A model generated the notes under the pieces. The model did not search any database and had not been told where the DNA came from. It worked only from the letters and a program-made list of their open reading frames with translations. From the NCBI GenBank assembly GCA_964474905.1, contig CAYYUP010000026.1:1-64000 (forward strand): a stretch of 64,000 nt of DNA. Direction: 5' to 3'. The stretch comes from JADJRG01 sp964474905. GTDB taxonomy: Bacteria; Myxococcota_A; Polyangia; Nannocystales; Nannocystaceae. Of this stretch, positions 53,116-61,395 are shown piece by piece; position 1 is the stretch's first letter, and each line of letters begins with the position of its first letter. Both the position numbers and the translations under genes were made by a program.

Positions 53116-55212
53116 CTACGAGGCTGCCTGGGGCTCGATCGGCAGTACAACCGTGAATTGAGCGCCGCCGGCGTCGGGTGTGCTCACCTCGATCATGCCG
53201 CGGTGATTCTCTACGATCCGCTGGCTAATCGGGAGACCGAGACCGGTTCCGCCACTCTTGGTTGTGTGAAAAGGCACAAATAGGTTGGTGAGCGTATGTG
53301 CCGAGAAGCCGGGGCCGTTGTCGCGGACGGTGCAGATCACCGCGTCGCCGCTCGGCAGGCCGTGGCGGCGGACGCCCAGGCTGATGCGCACGATTCCCGG
53401 GGGCGTGAGCGCCATAACCGCGTCGAGCGCGTTGCGAACCAGATTGAGGAGAACTTGGCGGAGCGCGTCGTCATCGCCGCGAACCAGCGGTAGCAGCGGC
53501 GGCACGGGCGCGATGATCACCCGGCCGCGCGCCTCCTCGCCGATGAGCCGCACCGTCGCCATCACCACCTCGGCCATGTTGACCGGCCCAAGTTCTCCCT
53601 TAAAGGGACGGGAGTAACGGAGGAACTGGGTGACCACGCGGTTGAGGCGGCTGACTTCTTCGACGATCACCTCGAGGAACTCGCGGGTATCTGGGTCGAC
53701 CTTGGTCACCGCGGGTTCGACGAGTTCGACGGCGCCTTTGATCGCGCCGAGCGGGTTGCGGATCTCGTGGGCGAGGCCCGCGGCCATCTCTCCAAGGGCG
53801 GCCAGGCGCTCGCGCTCCTTGCGTTGCTCGTAGACCGCCGAGTTTTGGATCATCACTGCAGCCTGGGCGACAACGCCTTCAAAGAGCTCGACCTCCTCGC
53901 GGGAGAAGGGCTCGAGCAGGCGCTCGTCGTCGACAAAAAGAACGCCGAGCAGCTCTGGCGACGCGTGGTGCTCGACGTCGTCGTCCTGCGGGCGGCGAAG
54001 GATCGGCAGCGCCAGGCTGGCGCCGATCGAAAGCAGGATCTCGAGGATCTCGTCGACCTCGGCCTGCTGCTCGCGGTCGGCCCGGATTCTTTCGCGTTGC
54101 ACGACATCGCGGAGCAGCGGCCCGCGAGAGCGCAGGCGGTCGAGGAGGGGGCGGCGGGTGATCGGATCGAGGCGCACAACTGGCATCAATCCGACGTGAC
54201 CGCGAAGCACCAGGGCACCTGTGCGATCGACCAGGTAGACAGAGGTTCGGGTGACCCGCTTGGAGGTCTCGAGGGTATCGATGATCACCTGGACCATCTC
54301 GCCGGGGTCGATGACATTGACCAGGCGCCCGCGCAGGCCCTCTAGGATCGCCCGCAGCGCGGTCCGGTCGCGAAAGAGCCAGCCCTCGATGCGGCGCTCA
54401 AACTCGTTGCGCATCGGGTCGACCAACACCAACACCGCAAAGGAGGCGACGACGATATTAAAGAGCTGCAGCGAGCGGTAGCCGTCGAGAGTCGAAGGCA
54501 CCCACAGAAGAAGGAGAGCGAAGACCGCGGAGACGACGATCACGAGCATCGTCATGCTGGCGATCCGACCGGCGATCTCGGGCAGATCGAGCAGGCGTTC
54601 GCGAACCAGGGTTTGGGCGACGAAGTAAAGGTAGACCGCGGTGACGATCGGCCCGATGACGGGGATCCCGGGGAAGCCGAGGGCGAGGGCGATCAGCGAG
54701 GCGTAAAAGAGGTAGCGGAGGCGCGGCGCCATCGCGGTGCCATCGGCGGCTCGGGCTGCCCGCCACATGCGACTCGCCGCCCAAAAGAGGCCGCCGACGA
54801 CGTAGGTTTTGAGGGCGATGCGCTCGATCATCCAGGCGGGCTCGCTGGTGATCTCGGGGAATAAGAGCGCGCTCGTCTGGGCGAGCAGCAGCAGCGAGAG
54901 CAGCGGTCCCTGGACCAGGCGCGCGCGCTGTCCGGCCTCAGCTCCGGGCACAAAGCGCGAAAAGGTGCGGTCCGCGGTCCAGGGCAGGAAGAGAGAGATG
55001 ATCTCTGACAGCCACTGGAAGAAGGTGCTGAGCTGGGGGAATCCGGCGAAGAAGAGCGCCAGGTGAAAGAGCCCGAGGTTGAGGCAGAAGGTCGCGAAGA
55101 GTACGAACTGTTCGCGACTGCGATCGCGCAGAAAAACGCTAATACCGATCGCGAAGGCGACCGTCGCCGCCAGCAGTGAGCTCAGGCTCTCGTAGAGGAT
55201 GCTCCCCTGCAC
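53116..55212 (-). CDS. Membrane sensor histidine kinase
   Basis: The 698-residue protein has about seven N-terminal membrane spans, a GAF-like domain (about 290-430), the phospho-acceptor His in GLAHEIRNPLGAIKG, and the ATPase domain with NLVRNALDAV, DNGPGFS and GTGLGLPISQRIVENH. The regulator gene is 22 bases downstream, so the two form a two-component pair. The signal is unknown; the multi-span sensor suggests a membrane or small-molecule cue. The start is GTG at 55212. Confidence 0.92.
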   Translation of the reverse strand: MQGSILYESLSSLLAATVAFAIGISVFLRDRSREQFVLFATFCLNLGLFHLALFFAGFPQLSTFFQWLSEIISLFLPWTADRTFSRFVPGAEAGQRARLVQGPLLSLLLLAQTSALLFPEITSEPAWMIERIALKTYVVGGLFWAASRMWRAARAADGTAMAPRLRYLFYASLIALALGFPGIPVIGPIVTAVYLYFVAQTLVRERLLDLPEIAGRIASMTMLVIVVSAVFALLLLWVPSTLDGYRSLQLFNIVVASFAVLVLVDPMRNEFERRIEGWLFRDRTALRAILEGLRGRLVNVIDPGEMVQVIIDTLETSKRVTRTSVYLVDRTGALVLRGHVGLMPVVRLDPITRRPLLDRLRSRGPLLRDVVQRERIRADREQQAEVDEILEILLSIGASLALPILRRPQDDDVEHHASPELLGVLFVDDERLLEPFSREEVELFEGVVAQAAVMIQNSAVYEQRKERERLAALGEMAAGLAHEIRNPLGAIKGAVELVEPAVTKVDPDTREFLEVIVEEVSRLNRVVTQFLRYSRPFKGELGPVNMAEVVMATVRLIGEEARGRVIIAPVPPLLPLVRGDDDALRQVLLNLVRNALDAVMALTPPGIVRISLGVRRHGLPSGDAVICTVRDNGPGFSAHTLTNLFVPFHTTKSGGTGLGLPISQRIVENHRGMIEVSTPDAGGAQFTVVLPIEPQAAS

Positions 55213-55287
55213 GCGTCGCGGATAGTAGCAGGGCCGCGCAGAGGTCTCGCGCTCGCGGGCCCAAAGAGGATCGCGGCAGTCGGCTTG

Positions 55288-55319
55288 CGCGGTTTTCGCG
55301 GTTTTCGCGGTTTTCGCGG
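55288..55319. repeat. Three GCGGTTTTC units
   Basis: Three near-perfect 9-bp copies lie in the divergent spacer between the histidine kinase gene and a small conserved gene, 76-107 bases before the latter's start codon. The function is unknown. Confidence 0.7.
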
Positions 55320-55394
55320 GACTTCGGGAGAATGCAGGCTCCGTTTGATCGCGGGATCTGGCACATCGAGGCGAACTCGTGGCATCTTCGAGGC

Positions 55395-55664
55395 ATGGCT
55401 CCCGCGTTGATCGACAACGACCCCCGTGCCCAGCAGCTCGCCCGGGCGATCGCCTCTGACATCCAGCTCTACAACAAGCAAAAGATCGAAGAGGCGCTGA
55501 AGAACGACACCTTCTTTGATGCTCTCCAAGAGGAACTCAGCGAGGGTCGTGATCTCTTTCGTGGCCGCGTCGCCCCCGAGATCTTCCGGAAAAACTTTTA
55601 CGACCGTGCGATCGTCGATCGGGTCGTGAAGCCGATGGCTTCGCTCAAGACCCCGATCTGGTAG
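55395..55664 (+). CDS. Small conserved protein of unknown function
   Basis: The 89-residue product is helical and charged: DNDPRAQQLARAIASDIQLYNKQKIEEALKNDTFF, then DLFRGRVAPEIFRKNFYDRAIVDRVV. I recall small myxobacterial proteins of similar form but no function. ATG at 55395 is preferred; an ATG at 55332 would add a segment that is not obviously protein-like. It lies directly before an rluD-family gene, 24 bases apart. Confidence 0.7.
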   Translation: MAPALIDNDPRAQQLARAIASDIQLYNKQKIEEALKNDTFFDALQEELSEGRDLFRGRVAPEIFRKNFYDRAIVDRVVKPMASLKTPIW

Positions 55665-55688
55665 GACGCCGGGCGTCGCGGAGCCTCC

Positions 55689-56675
55689 ATGGAAGCGCTC
55701 CGTGTTCACCTCTGTGGGGCCGCTCTCGGTCAGCGCCTCGACCAAGCCCTGGTCGTTGCGCTCGGCGAGTGCGGCCTAATGTGTACCCGTTCGCAGCTCC
55801 GTCGGGCCTTTGATGCCGGCACGATTCGCCGAGCTGGCGGAGAGCACAGGCTTAAACCATCGCTGCGTCTCGAGGTCCCGATCGACGTCGAGGTCCGGCT
55901 CTGCGCTGCGCCGCCGCTGCGGGCTGAGCCCGAGGCGTTGCCGCTGCAGGTTGTTTACGAGGACGCCGATCTGCTGGTGGTCGACAAGGCCGCGGGCATG
56001 GTCGTGCACGCAGGTCCTGGGCATCCGCGCGGCACTCTGGTCAATGCGGTGCTCTATCATTTGGGCGCTGCGGCGGACGATCTGCCGGTTTTACCGGGCA
56101 ACGATGCGACCCGGCCCGGCATTGTGCACCGACTCGATCGCGATACCAGTGGACTCCTGGTGATCGCCAAGCATGAACGGGCGCAGGAGGGCCTGGCTGT
56201 CCAGTTTCGCGAGCACACGATCCGCCGCGAGTACCTCGCGATCGTCAGCGGTGCCCCTGAGTTTGAATCGATCGAGGTGGCCACGCTGCACGGTCGTGAT
56301 CCCCGGAATCGCCGCCGTTACAGCCCCGATGTCGATCGCGGTCGGCGGGCGCAGAGTTCGTTTAGGGTCGAGGCTCGCTACGGTGATCGGGCGGCGCTCT
56401 TGCGCTGCGTTTTGGCGACCGGTCGCACCCATCAAATTCGCATGCACGCCCGCCACCTGGGCTTGCCGATCATCGGTGATGCGCTCTACGGACGACCGGC
56501 GAAGAGCCCCCAGGTGCGCGCGCTTGGCAATGCACTCGGACGCCATGCCCTGCACGCTGAGGTGCTCGGCGTTGATCATCCTTGCGGTGGCGATCGCATC
56601 GAGCTGCGCTCATCGCTGCCGCCGGAGCTTGCGGGACTCGTGGCAGCGTTGGCGGACGAAGATCTCACGTCCTAA
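55689..56675 (+). CDS. RluD-family 23S rRNA pseudouridine synthase
   Basis: The 328-residue product has an N-terminal S4-like domain (RLDQALVVALGECGL...TRSQLRRAFDAGTIRR), then the catalytic motif HRLDRDTSGLLVIAKHE with the nucleophilic Asp, and the closing GRTHQIRMHARHLGLPIIGDALYG. RluD-type enzymes modify uridines in 23S rRNA helix 69; the exact target is not readable from the sequence alone. Confidence 0.93.
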   Translation: MEALRVHLCGAALGQRLDQALVVALGECGLMCTRSQLRRAFDAGTIRRAGGEHRLKPSLRLEVPIDVEVRLCAAPPLRAEPEALPLQVVYEDADLLVVDKAAGMVVHAGPGHPRGTLVNAVLYHLGAAADDLPVLPGNDATRPGIVHRLDRDTSGLLVIAKHERAQEGLAVQFREHTIRREYLAIVSGAPEFESIEVATLHGRDPRNRRRYSPDVDRGRRAQSSFRVEARYGDRAALLRCVLATGRTHQIRMHARHLGLPIIGDALYGRPAKSPQVRALGNALGRHALHAEVLGVDHPCGGDRIELRSSLPPELAGLVAALADEDLTS

Positions 56676-56743
56676 CATCGGCCCGAAGAGGGCTCATTAC
56701 GCCGAAGTTGCGAGGTGGCCGGGGCCTGGGCTACTTCGGAGTT

Positions 56744-57484
56744 GTGCTTGATCGCGCCAAGATCCTCCCCGACTCCCTTGCACACGGCTTTAGCGACCGC
56801 TTAGGTGGAGTCAGTGCGGGTCGTTACGCGACCCTCAACGTCAGCGCGAAGTGGGGGGACGAGGCCGCCGCAGTCGCCGAGAACCACCGCCGGATCGCTC
56901 GGGCAGGGGCCTTCGATCTCACAACACTCTGTCTTATACGACAGGTACATGGGGCGGCTGTGATCCGTGCTCACGAGGCGACTGCAGAGAGCGAGGCCGA
57001 CGCGATCTGGGCCCACCGTGACGACCCGCCAGCGGTCGTCGGAGTGCTCACTGCGGACTGCGTGCCGGTGTTGCTTGCGGACGGCGATGCGAGCGTATGG
57101 GCGGCGATCCACAGCGGTTGGAAGGGCACTGTCGCCGGTATTGTGCCGGCGACCCTGCGCGTGCTCGCCGAGGTGGGCATCGATCCCGCTGAGCTGCGGG
57201 CGGCGATCGGCCCCTGCATTTCGGCAGAAGCTTTTGAGGTCGGGCCCGAGGTCGCCTGCCAATTCCCCGACGAGGTCGTTTGGCGCAGCCGCTTTCCTCG
57301 TCCCCACGTCGACCTGGTGGCGATGGTCCAGCGTCAGCTGATCGACGGAGGGGTACGCCTTGAGAACGTAGAACGCGTCGGTGGGTGTACCCACACCGAC
57401 GCGCGTCGTTATTTTTCTTACCGCCGCGACGGTGCGGGCATCGGCCAGCACCTCGCGTTTATCGGCAAGAGAGAGGGAGGATGA
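56744..57484 (+). CDS. pgeF: YfiH/PgeF family (multicopper-oxidase-like) protein
   Basis: The product is about 246 residues with the family hallmarks: HGFSDRLGGVSAGRYATLN, RQVHGAAV, LTADCVPVLLADGDASVWAAIHSGWKGT with the metal-binding Cys and His, and AIGPCISAEAFEVG. Members were named laccases, but are better known as purine nucleoside phosphorylase/adenosine deaminase-like enzymes or peptidoglycan-editing factors. The GTG at 56744 is the start giving the family N-terminus. It often lies next to rluD, as here. Confidence 0.88.
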   Translation: MLDRAKILPDSLAHGFSDRLGGVSAGRYATLNVSAKWGDEAAAVAENHRRIARAGAFDLTTLCLIRQVHGAAVIRAHEATAESEADAIWAHRDDPPAVVGVLTADCVPVLLADGDASVWAAIHSGWKGTVAGIVPATLRVLAEVGIDPAELRAAIGPCISAEAFEVGPEVACQFPDEVVWRSRFPRPHVDLVAMVQRQLIDGGVRLENVERVGGCTHTDARRYFSYRRDGAGIGQHLAFIGKREGG

Positions 57485-57490
57485 GTGCCG

Positions 57491-57715
57491 CTACTCCTCT
57501 GCGGGAGCGGCTCCGGCTTCCATCTCGCCGTAGCGGTCAGACATGCTCTCTTGGTCGGCACCAAAGATGCCCATCAGGCACCAGGTGAAGATCCAGAGGA
57601 AGAGCAGCGCAAAGATGGAGATGAGAATGAGTTGCGCGAGCGAACCCACTTCCATGATGGGCGGCTTGGCGGACTCGCGTTCCCACTTATTGTCGGCGAT
57701 CTCAGCAACGGACAT
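57491..57715 (-). CDS. Small single-span membrane protein
   Basis: The 74-residue product has one hydrophobic span (LAQLILISIFALLFLWIFTWCLMGIF, in two parts, about 29-54), an N-terminal polar part with ADNKWERESAKPP, and an acidic C-terminus. I do not recognise it. The ATG at 57715 is preferred over an upstream GTG. It converges on the pgeF-type gene with 6 bases between the stops. Confidence 0.68.
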   Translation of the reverse strand: MSVAEIADNKWERESAKPPIMEVGSLAQLILISIFALLFLWIFTWCLMGIFGADQESMSDRYGEMEAGAAPAEE

Positions 57716-58029
57716 GGTGTCAATGCTCCCTGCGCGTTCGGAGCCGACGCGCACTGTGGCAAGCTATCACGGGGCAAGGAGGGGCGACAAGGCTGGGTCT
57801 GCGGATCATCTGGAGCTTTCCCGGAAAAATCCGCCGAGGTGGTGTCCCGGGCATCAGCTGCGAATGAACGTCCCTTGGGCCTGTGTTGCGCGGAGGTGCG
57901 GCGGGGCACGCGTAGCGCCTGCAGGGGGAGCGCGCCGCTGTGGAGGACGCCCGACTTCGAGCCGTTGATCACTGTGTCGAGATCTGCCCGCCGCAGTTGG
58001 CCAAACGGTCGAGCGAGGATCAGTAGGGA
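57716..58029. other. 314-base spacer before the TolC-family gene stop
   Basis: No gene or clear hairpin is recognised here. It holds the upstream region of the small membrane protein gene, whose promoter is expected within it. Confidence 0.5.
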
Positions 58030-59898
58030 TCAGCGGGGAGCGGAGCCGTTGCTCGCGACCAGCTCGATGCCGTAGGAGGGCAGGAGTTCGCCGGTCAGGG
58101 TTTGGAGCTCGGTGAGCGCCTGCAGGTAATCGATTTGGGCGCGGAGGGCGTTGGCCTCGGAGATCGCGAGTCCGTCCATGCGAAAGAGAACGTCGTAGCT
58201 GGTCGATCGGCCGACGGCGTAGCGGGCTTTCTCGGCCTTGAGGTTTTCTTCGGCGAGATCGACTGAAAAGGCGGTGACCTCCATGCGCTTGGCCGCGGTT
58301 CGCAGGCCGCTTGCCGAACGCACGACCGAGGTTGAGATCGTGCGCTGGGTGGTCTTGAGGTTGTTCTCGGCCTTGCGCAGCTCGAGCAGGGCGCGCTGGT
58401 GGTTGGCCTTGGGGGCCCGGTTTTGTACGTCCCAGGTCAGGTTTAGCTGGCCGCTGACCGACCAGTCGGCGAGCAGTCCGTTGTCGGTGATCTCTTCGTT
58501 GAAGAAATTGCCGAAGGCCGCGCCCCAGGTGCCTTTTTCGCCGGGCAGGCCCGCCTGCTCGTTGGAGGTCAGATCGATCGAGCGACCCTGCGGTGCGAAG
58601 GTGCCTTGGATATCGAGCTGTGGCAGGCGCTGGTTGGCTGCGACCAGCTCGTCGATGCGGCGGCTGGCGAGCGAGAGCTGGATCTGGCGGATCTGCGGGT
58701 TGCTCTCCAGGGCCAGGCGGATCTCGGCGCGCATGTCGACCGGACGCGGTCGCAGAACCTGGGGATCGGTCGTCGCGGCGATGCCCAGAACATCACGATC
58801 AACGATGTCCTGACCGAGCAGGGTGCGGAGGTTGAGGCTGCGCTCGAGCAGGGCATTCTCGGCGAGCAGCACGTCGCTCTCGCGGAGAGCCAGGGTTTGT
58901 TCGATCGAGCGTCCATCAAGTGGCGAGCGCCTGCCGGCGGAGATCTCGGCCCGGGTGCGCTCTAGCTGCTCCGCTGCGAGGCCGGTCGAGCGCTGCTTGT
59001 TGTCGAGGTCGCGCTGGGCGTAGAGCACCTCCCAGTAGGCCAGGATGATGTCGTGCACCACATTTTGCGCGGTCAGCATGCGCACCGCTTCGGTCTGCGT
59101 TTTGGCGATCCGGGCCCGGTTGATGTCGGCACGGTTGACCCGAAGGCCGGCGCCCTTGAGCAGCGGTTGGCTGAGCGTCAGCGTCGGCGCGATCACGTAG
59201 GAGCCGAGCGTCGTGGTGCCGGCGGCGGCGTTGAAGAAGTTGCGCGGCTGGTTGCGCAGCGATCGCGTGAAGCCGACATTAAAGGTCAGCATGCCGCCGG
59301 TCTCGAGCTTGCGCTGGAAGCCAGCAGAGCCGCCGACCGAACGGTCCCCGGTGCTAAAGACGATCGCCGAGCCGCGCTGCGGGGTTTCGTTGAGCGAGCC
59401 GTTGAGGCCGGCGGTGATAAAAATATCGTAGGCGCCGACGGCCGCCATGATGTTGGCCTCGCTGATCGCGATGTCGTAGGCGTTGTTGGCGAGGTCGACG
59501 TTGGTCTCGAGGGCGACTTTCAGCACGTCGCTGAGGGCCAGCGATTCGGTGGCGAAGGGCGCGGTCGAGTCGTACTCGAGTTCCGGCGAATCGATGAGCT
59601 GCGGGTCGACGCCGCCTTCGAGGTCGCGCGGGCTCGGCGGACGACGCGGCATTCCTGTCGAGCCCGTGGTCCGAGAGGGCGGGGCGATCGGCGTTGTCTG
59701 GGGCGAGCGGGCGGGGCTCGTCGTCGTCGTTGGGGGCCGGCTGCTGGACGTCGATACGCCCGGGCTCGGCGTACGCACAGGGGCAGGCCGGGGTTTGTTC
59801 GCTGTTGGCAGCCCCGTCTGGCGATCGATGGAGCTGGCGTCGGAAGCGGGAGCAGCCGTCGTCAGCGCGAGGAGCAGAGTTGCGAGGGGGGCGTACAC
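58030..59898 (-). CDS. TolC-family outer-membrane channel protein
   Basis: The 622-residue product has a signal peptide, a long Pro/Ser/Thr-rich linker (about 25-95), then the OEP/TolC double repeat: helical segments with ADINRARIAKTQTEAV and LRKAENNLKTTQ, and QLNLTWDVQNRAPKANHQRALLELR. TolC proteins form an outer-membrane and periplasmic channel for efflux or secretion. No inner-membrane pump gene is next to it. The start is GTG. The linker is unusual for TolC and may tether the channel to another envelope layer. Confidence 0.88.
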   Translation of the reverse strand: MYAPLATLLLALTTAAPASDASSIDRQTGLPTANKPRPAPVRTPSPGVSTSSSRPPTTTTSPARSPQTTPIAPPSRTTGSTGMPRRPPSPRDLEGGVDPQLIDSPELEYDSTAPFATESLALSDVLKVALETNVDLANNAYDIAISEANIMAAVGAYDIFITAGLNGSLNETPQRGSAIVFSTGDRSVGGSAGFQRKLETGGMLTFNVGFTRSLRNQPRNFFNAAAGTTTLGSYVIAPTLTLSQPLLKGAGLRVNRADINRARIAKTQTEAVRMLTAQNVVHDIILAYWEVLYAQRDLDNKQRSTGLAAEQLERTRAEISAGRRSPLDGRSIEQTLALRESDVLLAENALLERSLNLRTLLGQDIVDRDVLGIAATTDPQVLRPRPVDMRAEIRLALESNPQIRQIQLSLASRRIDELVAANQRLPQLDIQGTFAPQGRSIDLTSNEQAGLPGEKGTWGAAFGNFFNEEITDNGLLADWSVSGQLNLTWDVQNRAPKANHQRALLELRKAENNLKTTQRTISTSVVRSASGLRTAAKRMEVTAFSVDLAEENLKAEKARYAVGRSTSYDVLFRMDGLAISEANALRAQIDYLQALTELQTLTGELLPSYGIELVASNGSAPR

Positions 59899-60089
59899 GG
59901 GGCCTATGGAGGTGAAGCACCGGTTGAGGGCGCTAGAGGGGGTGCCAAAGCGACCTTGGAGGGCGAGCTAGTCTTGGACCCCTCCCGATACCGCGAGGTT
60001 TTACCAGGCTTCGCGCTCTCGGGTGGCCCCAGGACGTGAGTTTTGCCTGGAGTTTACGCCAATGGCCATCGCGCAGCGCAGGCAGGACC

Positions 60090-61244
60090 CTATTCGTCGC
60101 TCAGGACCAGGCGCAGCCACCACCAGTCGACGCCCTGACGGCCGTCACGGACCACATAGAAGAGGGTGCCGACATCGCCCTCGGGGCGCTCTGGCTCCTC
60201 TTGGTCTAGGCGTGGGGTCAGGGACCAGTCGTTGACGCTGGTCGGATCGTCGCTGGTCCCAGAGAGCAGCTCGCCCCAGGAGACAAACCAACGGGCGTCG
60301 TAGGCCTCGTTTTTGTCCTCGGTGCTCTCGCCGTTGTTGACCTGCACCGGGTAGGTTTGGAGGTCGCTCTCGGGGGCGATGGTGGTGAATTGGATGACAT
60401 CGCCCAGGGCTGCGGTGATCGTATCGCCGGGGCTGAGTTCGCCGAGCTCTGTGAGGCTGCCGTCGGGGCGCAGGATCGATGCCGAGAAGGACTCGATTCG
60501 GGGGTTGCGATCGCCATCAGGCACGTCTTCGGGGGCCGGTAGCTCGCCGACCAGCTCTGCGGGCAGGTCGATGCCGAACATCGACGCCAGCAGCAGTAGA
60601 GCCTCGATCGGCCCCACCGACACCCGCTGAACCGCGAAGATGCAATCGTTGGGCAGCTCGGTATCGCCGGAGAGCAGCATGTCGGCGCAGGCCGTGGTCG
60701 AGGGTCCGCTCTCCATATGGCCGATCATGGTGACCTCGACGTCGCCCCCGGCGATCAGTGTGGTCGCGAAGGGGATCGTCAGGTCCTGGAGACCGTCGTC
60801 GGAACCGTCGGCGGGCACAATGCAGGGGCTCGGCGGTTCGGCGGGCGTTTCGGCCTCGGGATCCAGGTCGACGAAGGAGGGCAGCGGGCACTCTGGGATC
60901 GACGCCAGGTCCGTCGGCATCGCGCTCCTCAGACAGCCGAAGAGGCCTTGGCTCGCGTTTAGGTTGCAGGCGATGTAGAGGGGCTCGATCGCCTGGGGTG
61001 CGATTGGCCCGCTCGGGTCGACGATGAAGGGCGTCAGTCGAACTGTCTCAAAGGGCAGGGCCTGACAGCGCACGGCAGCGTCGGGAGTTGTCTCGGGGAA
61101 GAGCGGGCCTATGACCTCGGACTTCATCGCCAGCACCCGGGTGCTGGTGATCTGCCGCGACGAGGGCAGGGGATCGCCGCAACCCGCATTGATGCTGAGG
61201 CCAAGGGCGGCGATGACACTAAGGGCGGCGATCTTGCTGCACAT
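60090..61244 (-). CDS. Putative lipoprotein paired with the TonB-dependent receptor
   Basis: The 384-residue product has a lipobox GLSINAGC, followed by GDPLPSSRQITSTRVLAMKSEV and multiple cysteines (CQAL, CNLNASQGLFGC, CIVP). The C-terminus ends in a strand-rich domain (GTLFYVVRDGRQGVDWWWLRLVL). I do not recognise a named family. ATG at 61244 gives a clean signal; the open frame extends 31 codons upstream. Its position between the TonB-dependent receptor and TolC suggests a surface partner of the receptor. Confidence 0.78.
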   Translation of the reverse strand: MCSKIAALSVIAALGLSINAGCGDPLPSSRQITSTRVLAMKSEVIGPLFPETTPDAAVRCQALPFETVRLTPFIVDPSGPIAPQAIEPLYIACNLNASQGLFGCLRSAMPTDLASIPECPLPSFVDLDPEAETPAEPPSPCIVPADGSDDGLQDLTIPFATTLIAGGDVEVTMIGHMESGPSTTACADMLLSGDTELPNDCIFAVQRVSVGPIEALLLLASMFGIDLPAELVGELPAPEDVPDGDRNPRIESFSASILRPDGSLTELGELSPGDTITAALGDVIQFTTIAPESDLQTYPVQVNNGESTEDKNEAYDARWFVSWGELLSGTSDDPTSVNDWSLTPRLDQEEPERPEGDVGTLFYVVRDGRQGVDWWWLRLVLSDE

Positions 61245-61395
61245 TGCGACGGAGTTGCGGGCGGCGACAGGCGTACGCGGACCGTGGGCCTGCGGCCTGT
61301 GCCCGTGGGATAGCTCGTCGCTCGCTCGCTGTTTCATCGTCGGTTCCTAATACTAAATCAAATCGAATCAAATCGTCGCGGACCTGCGGTGCTGA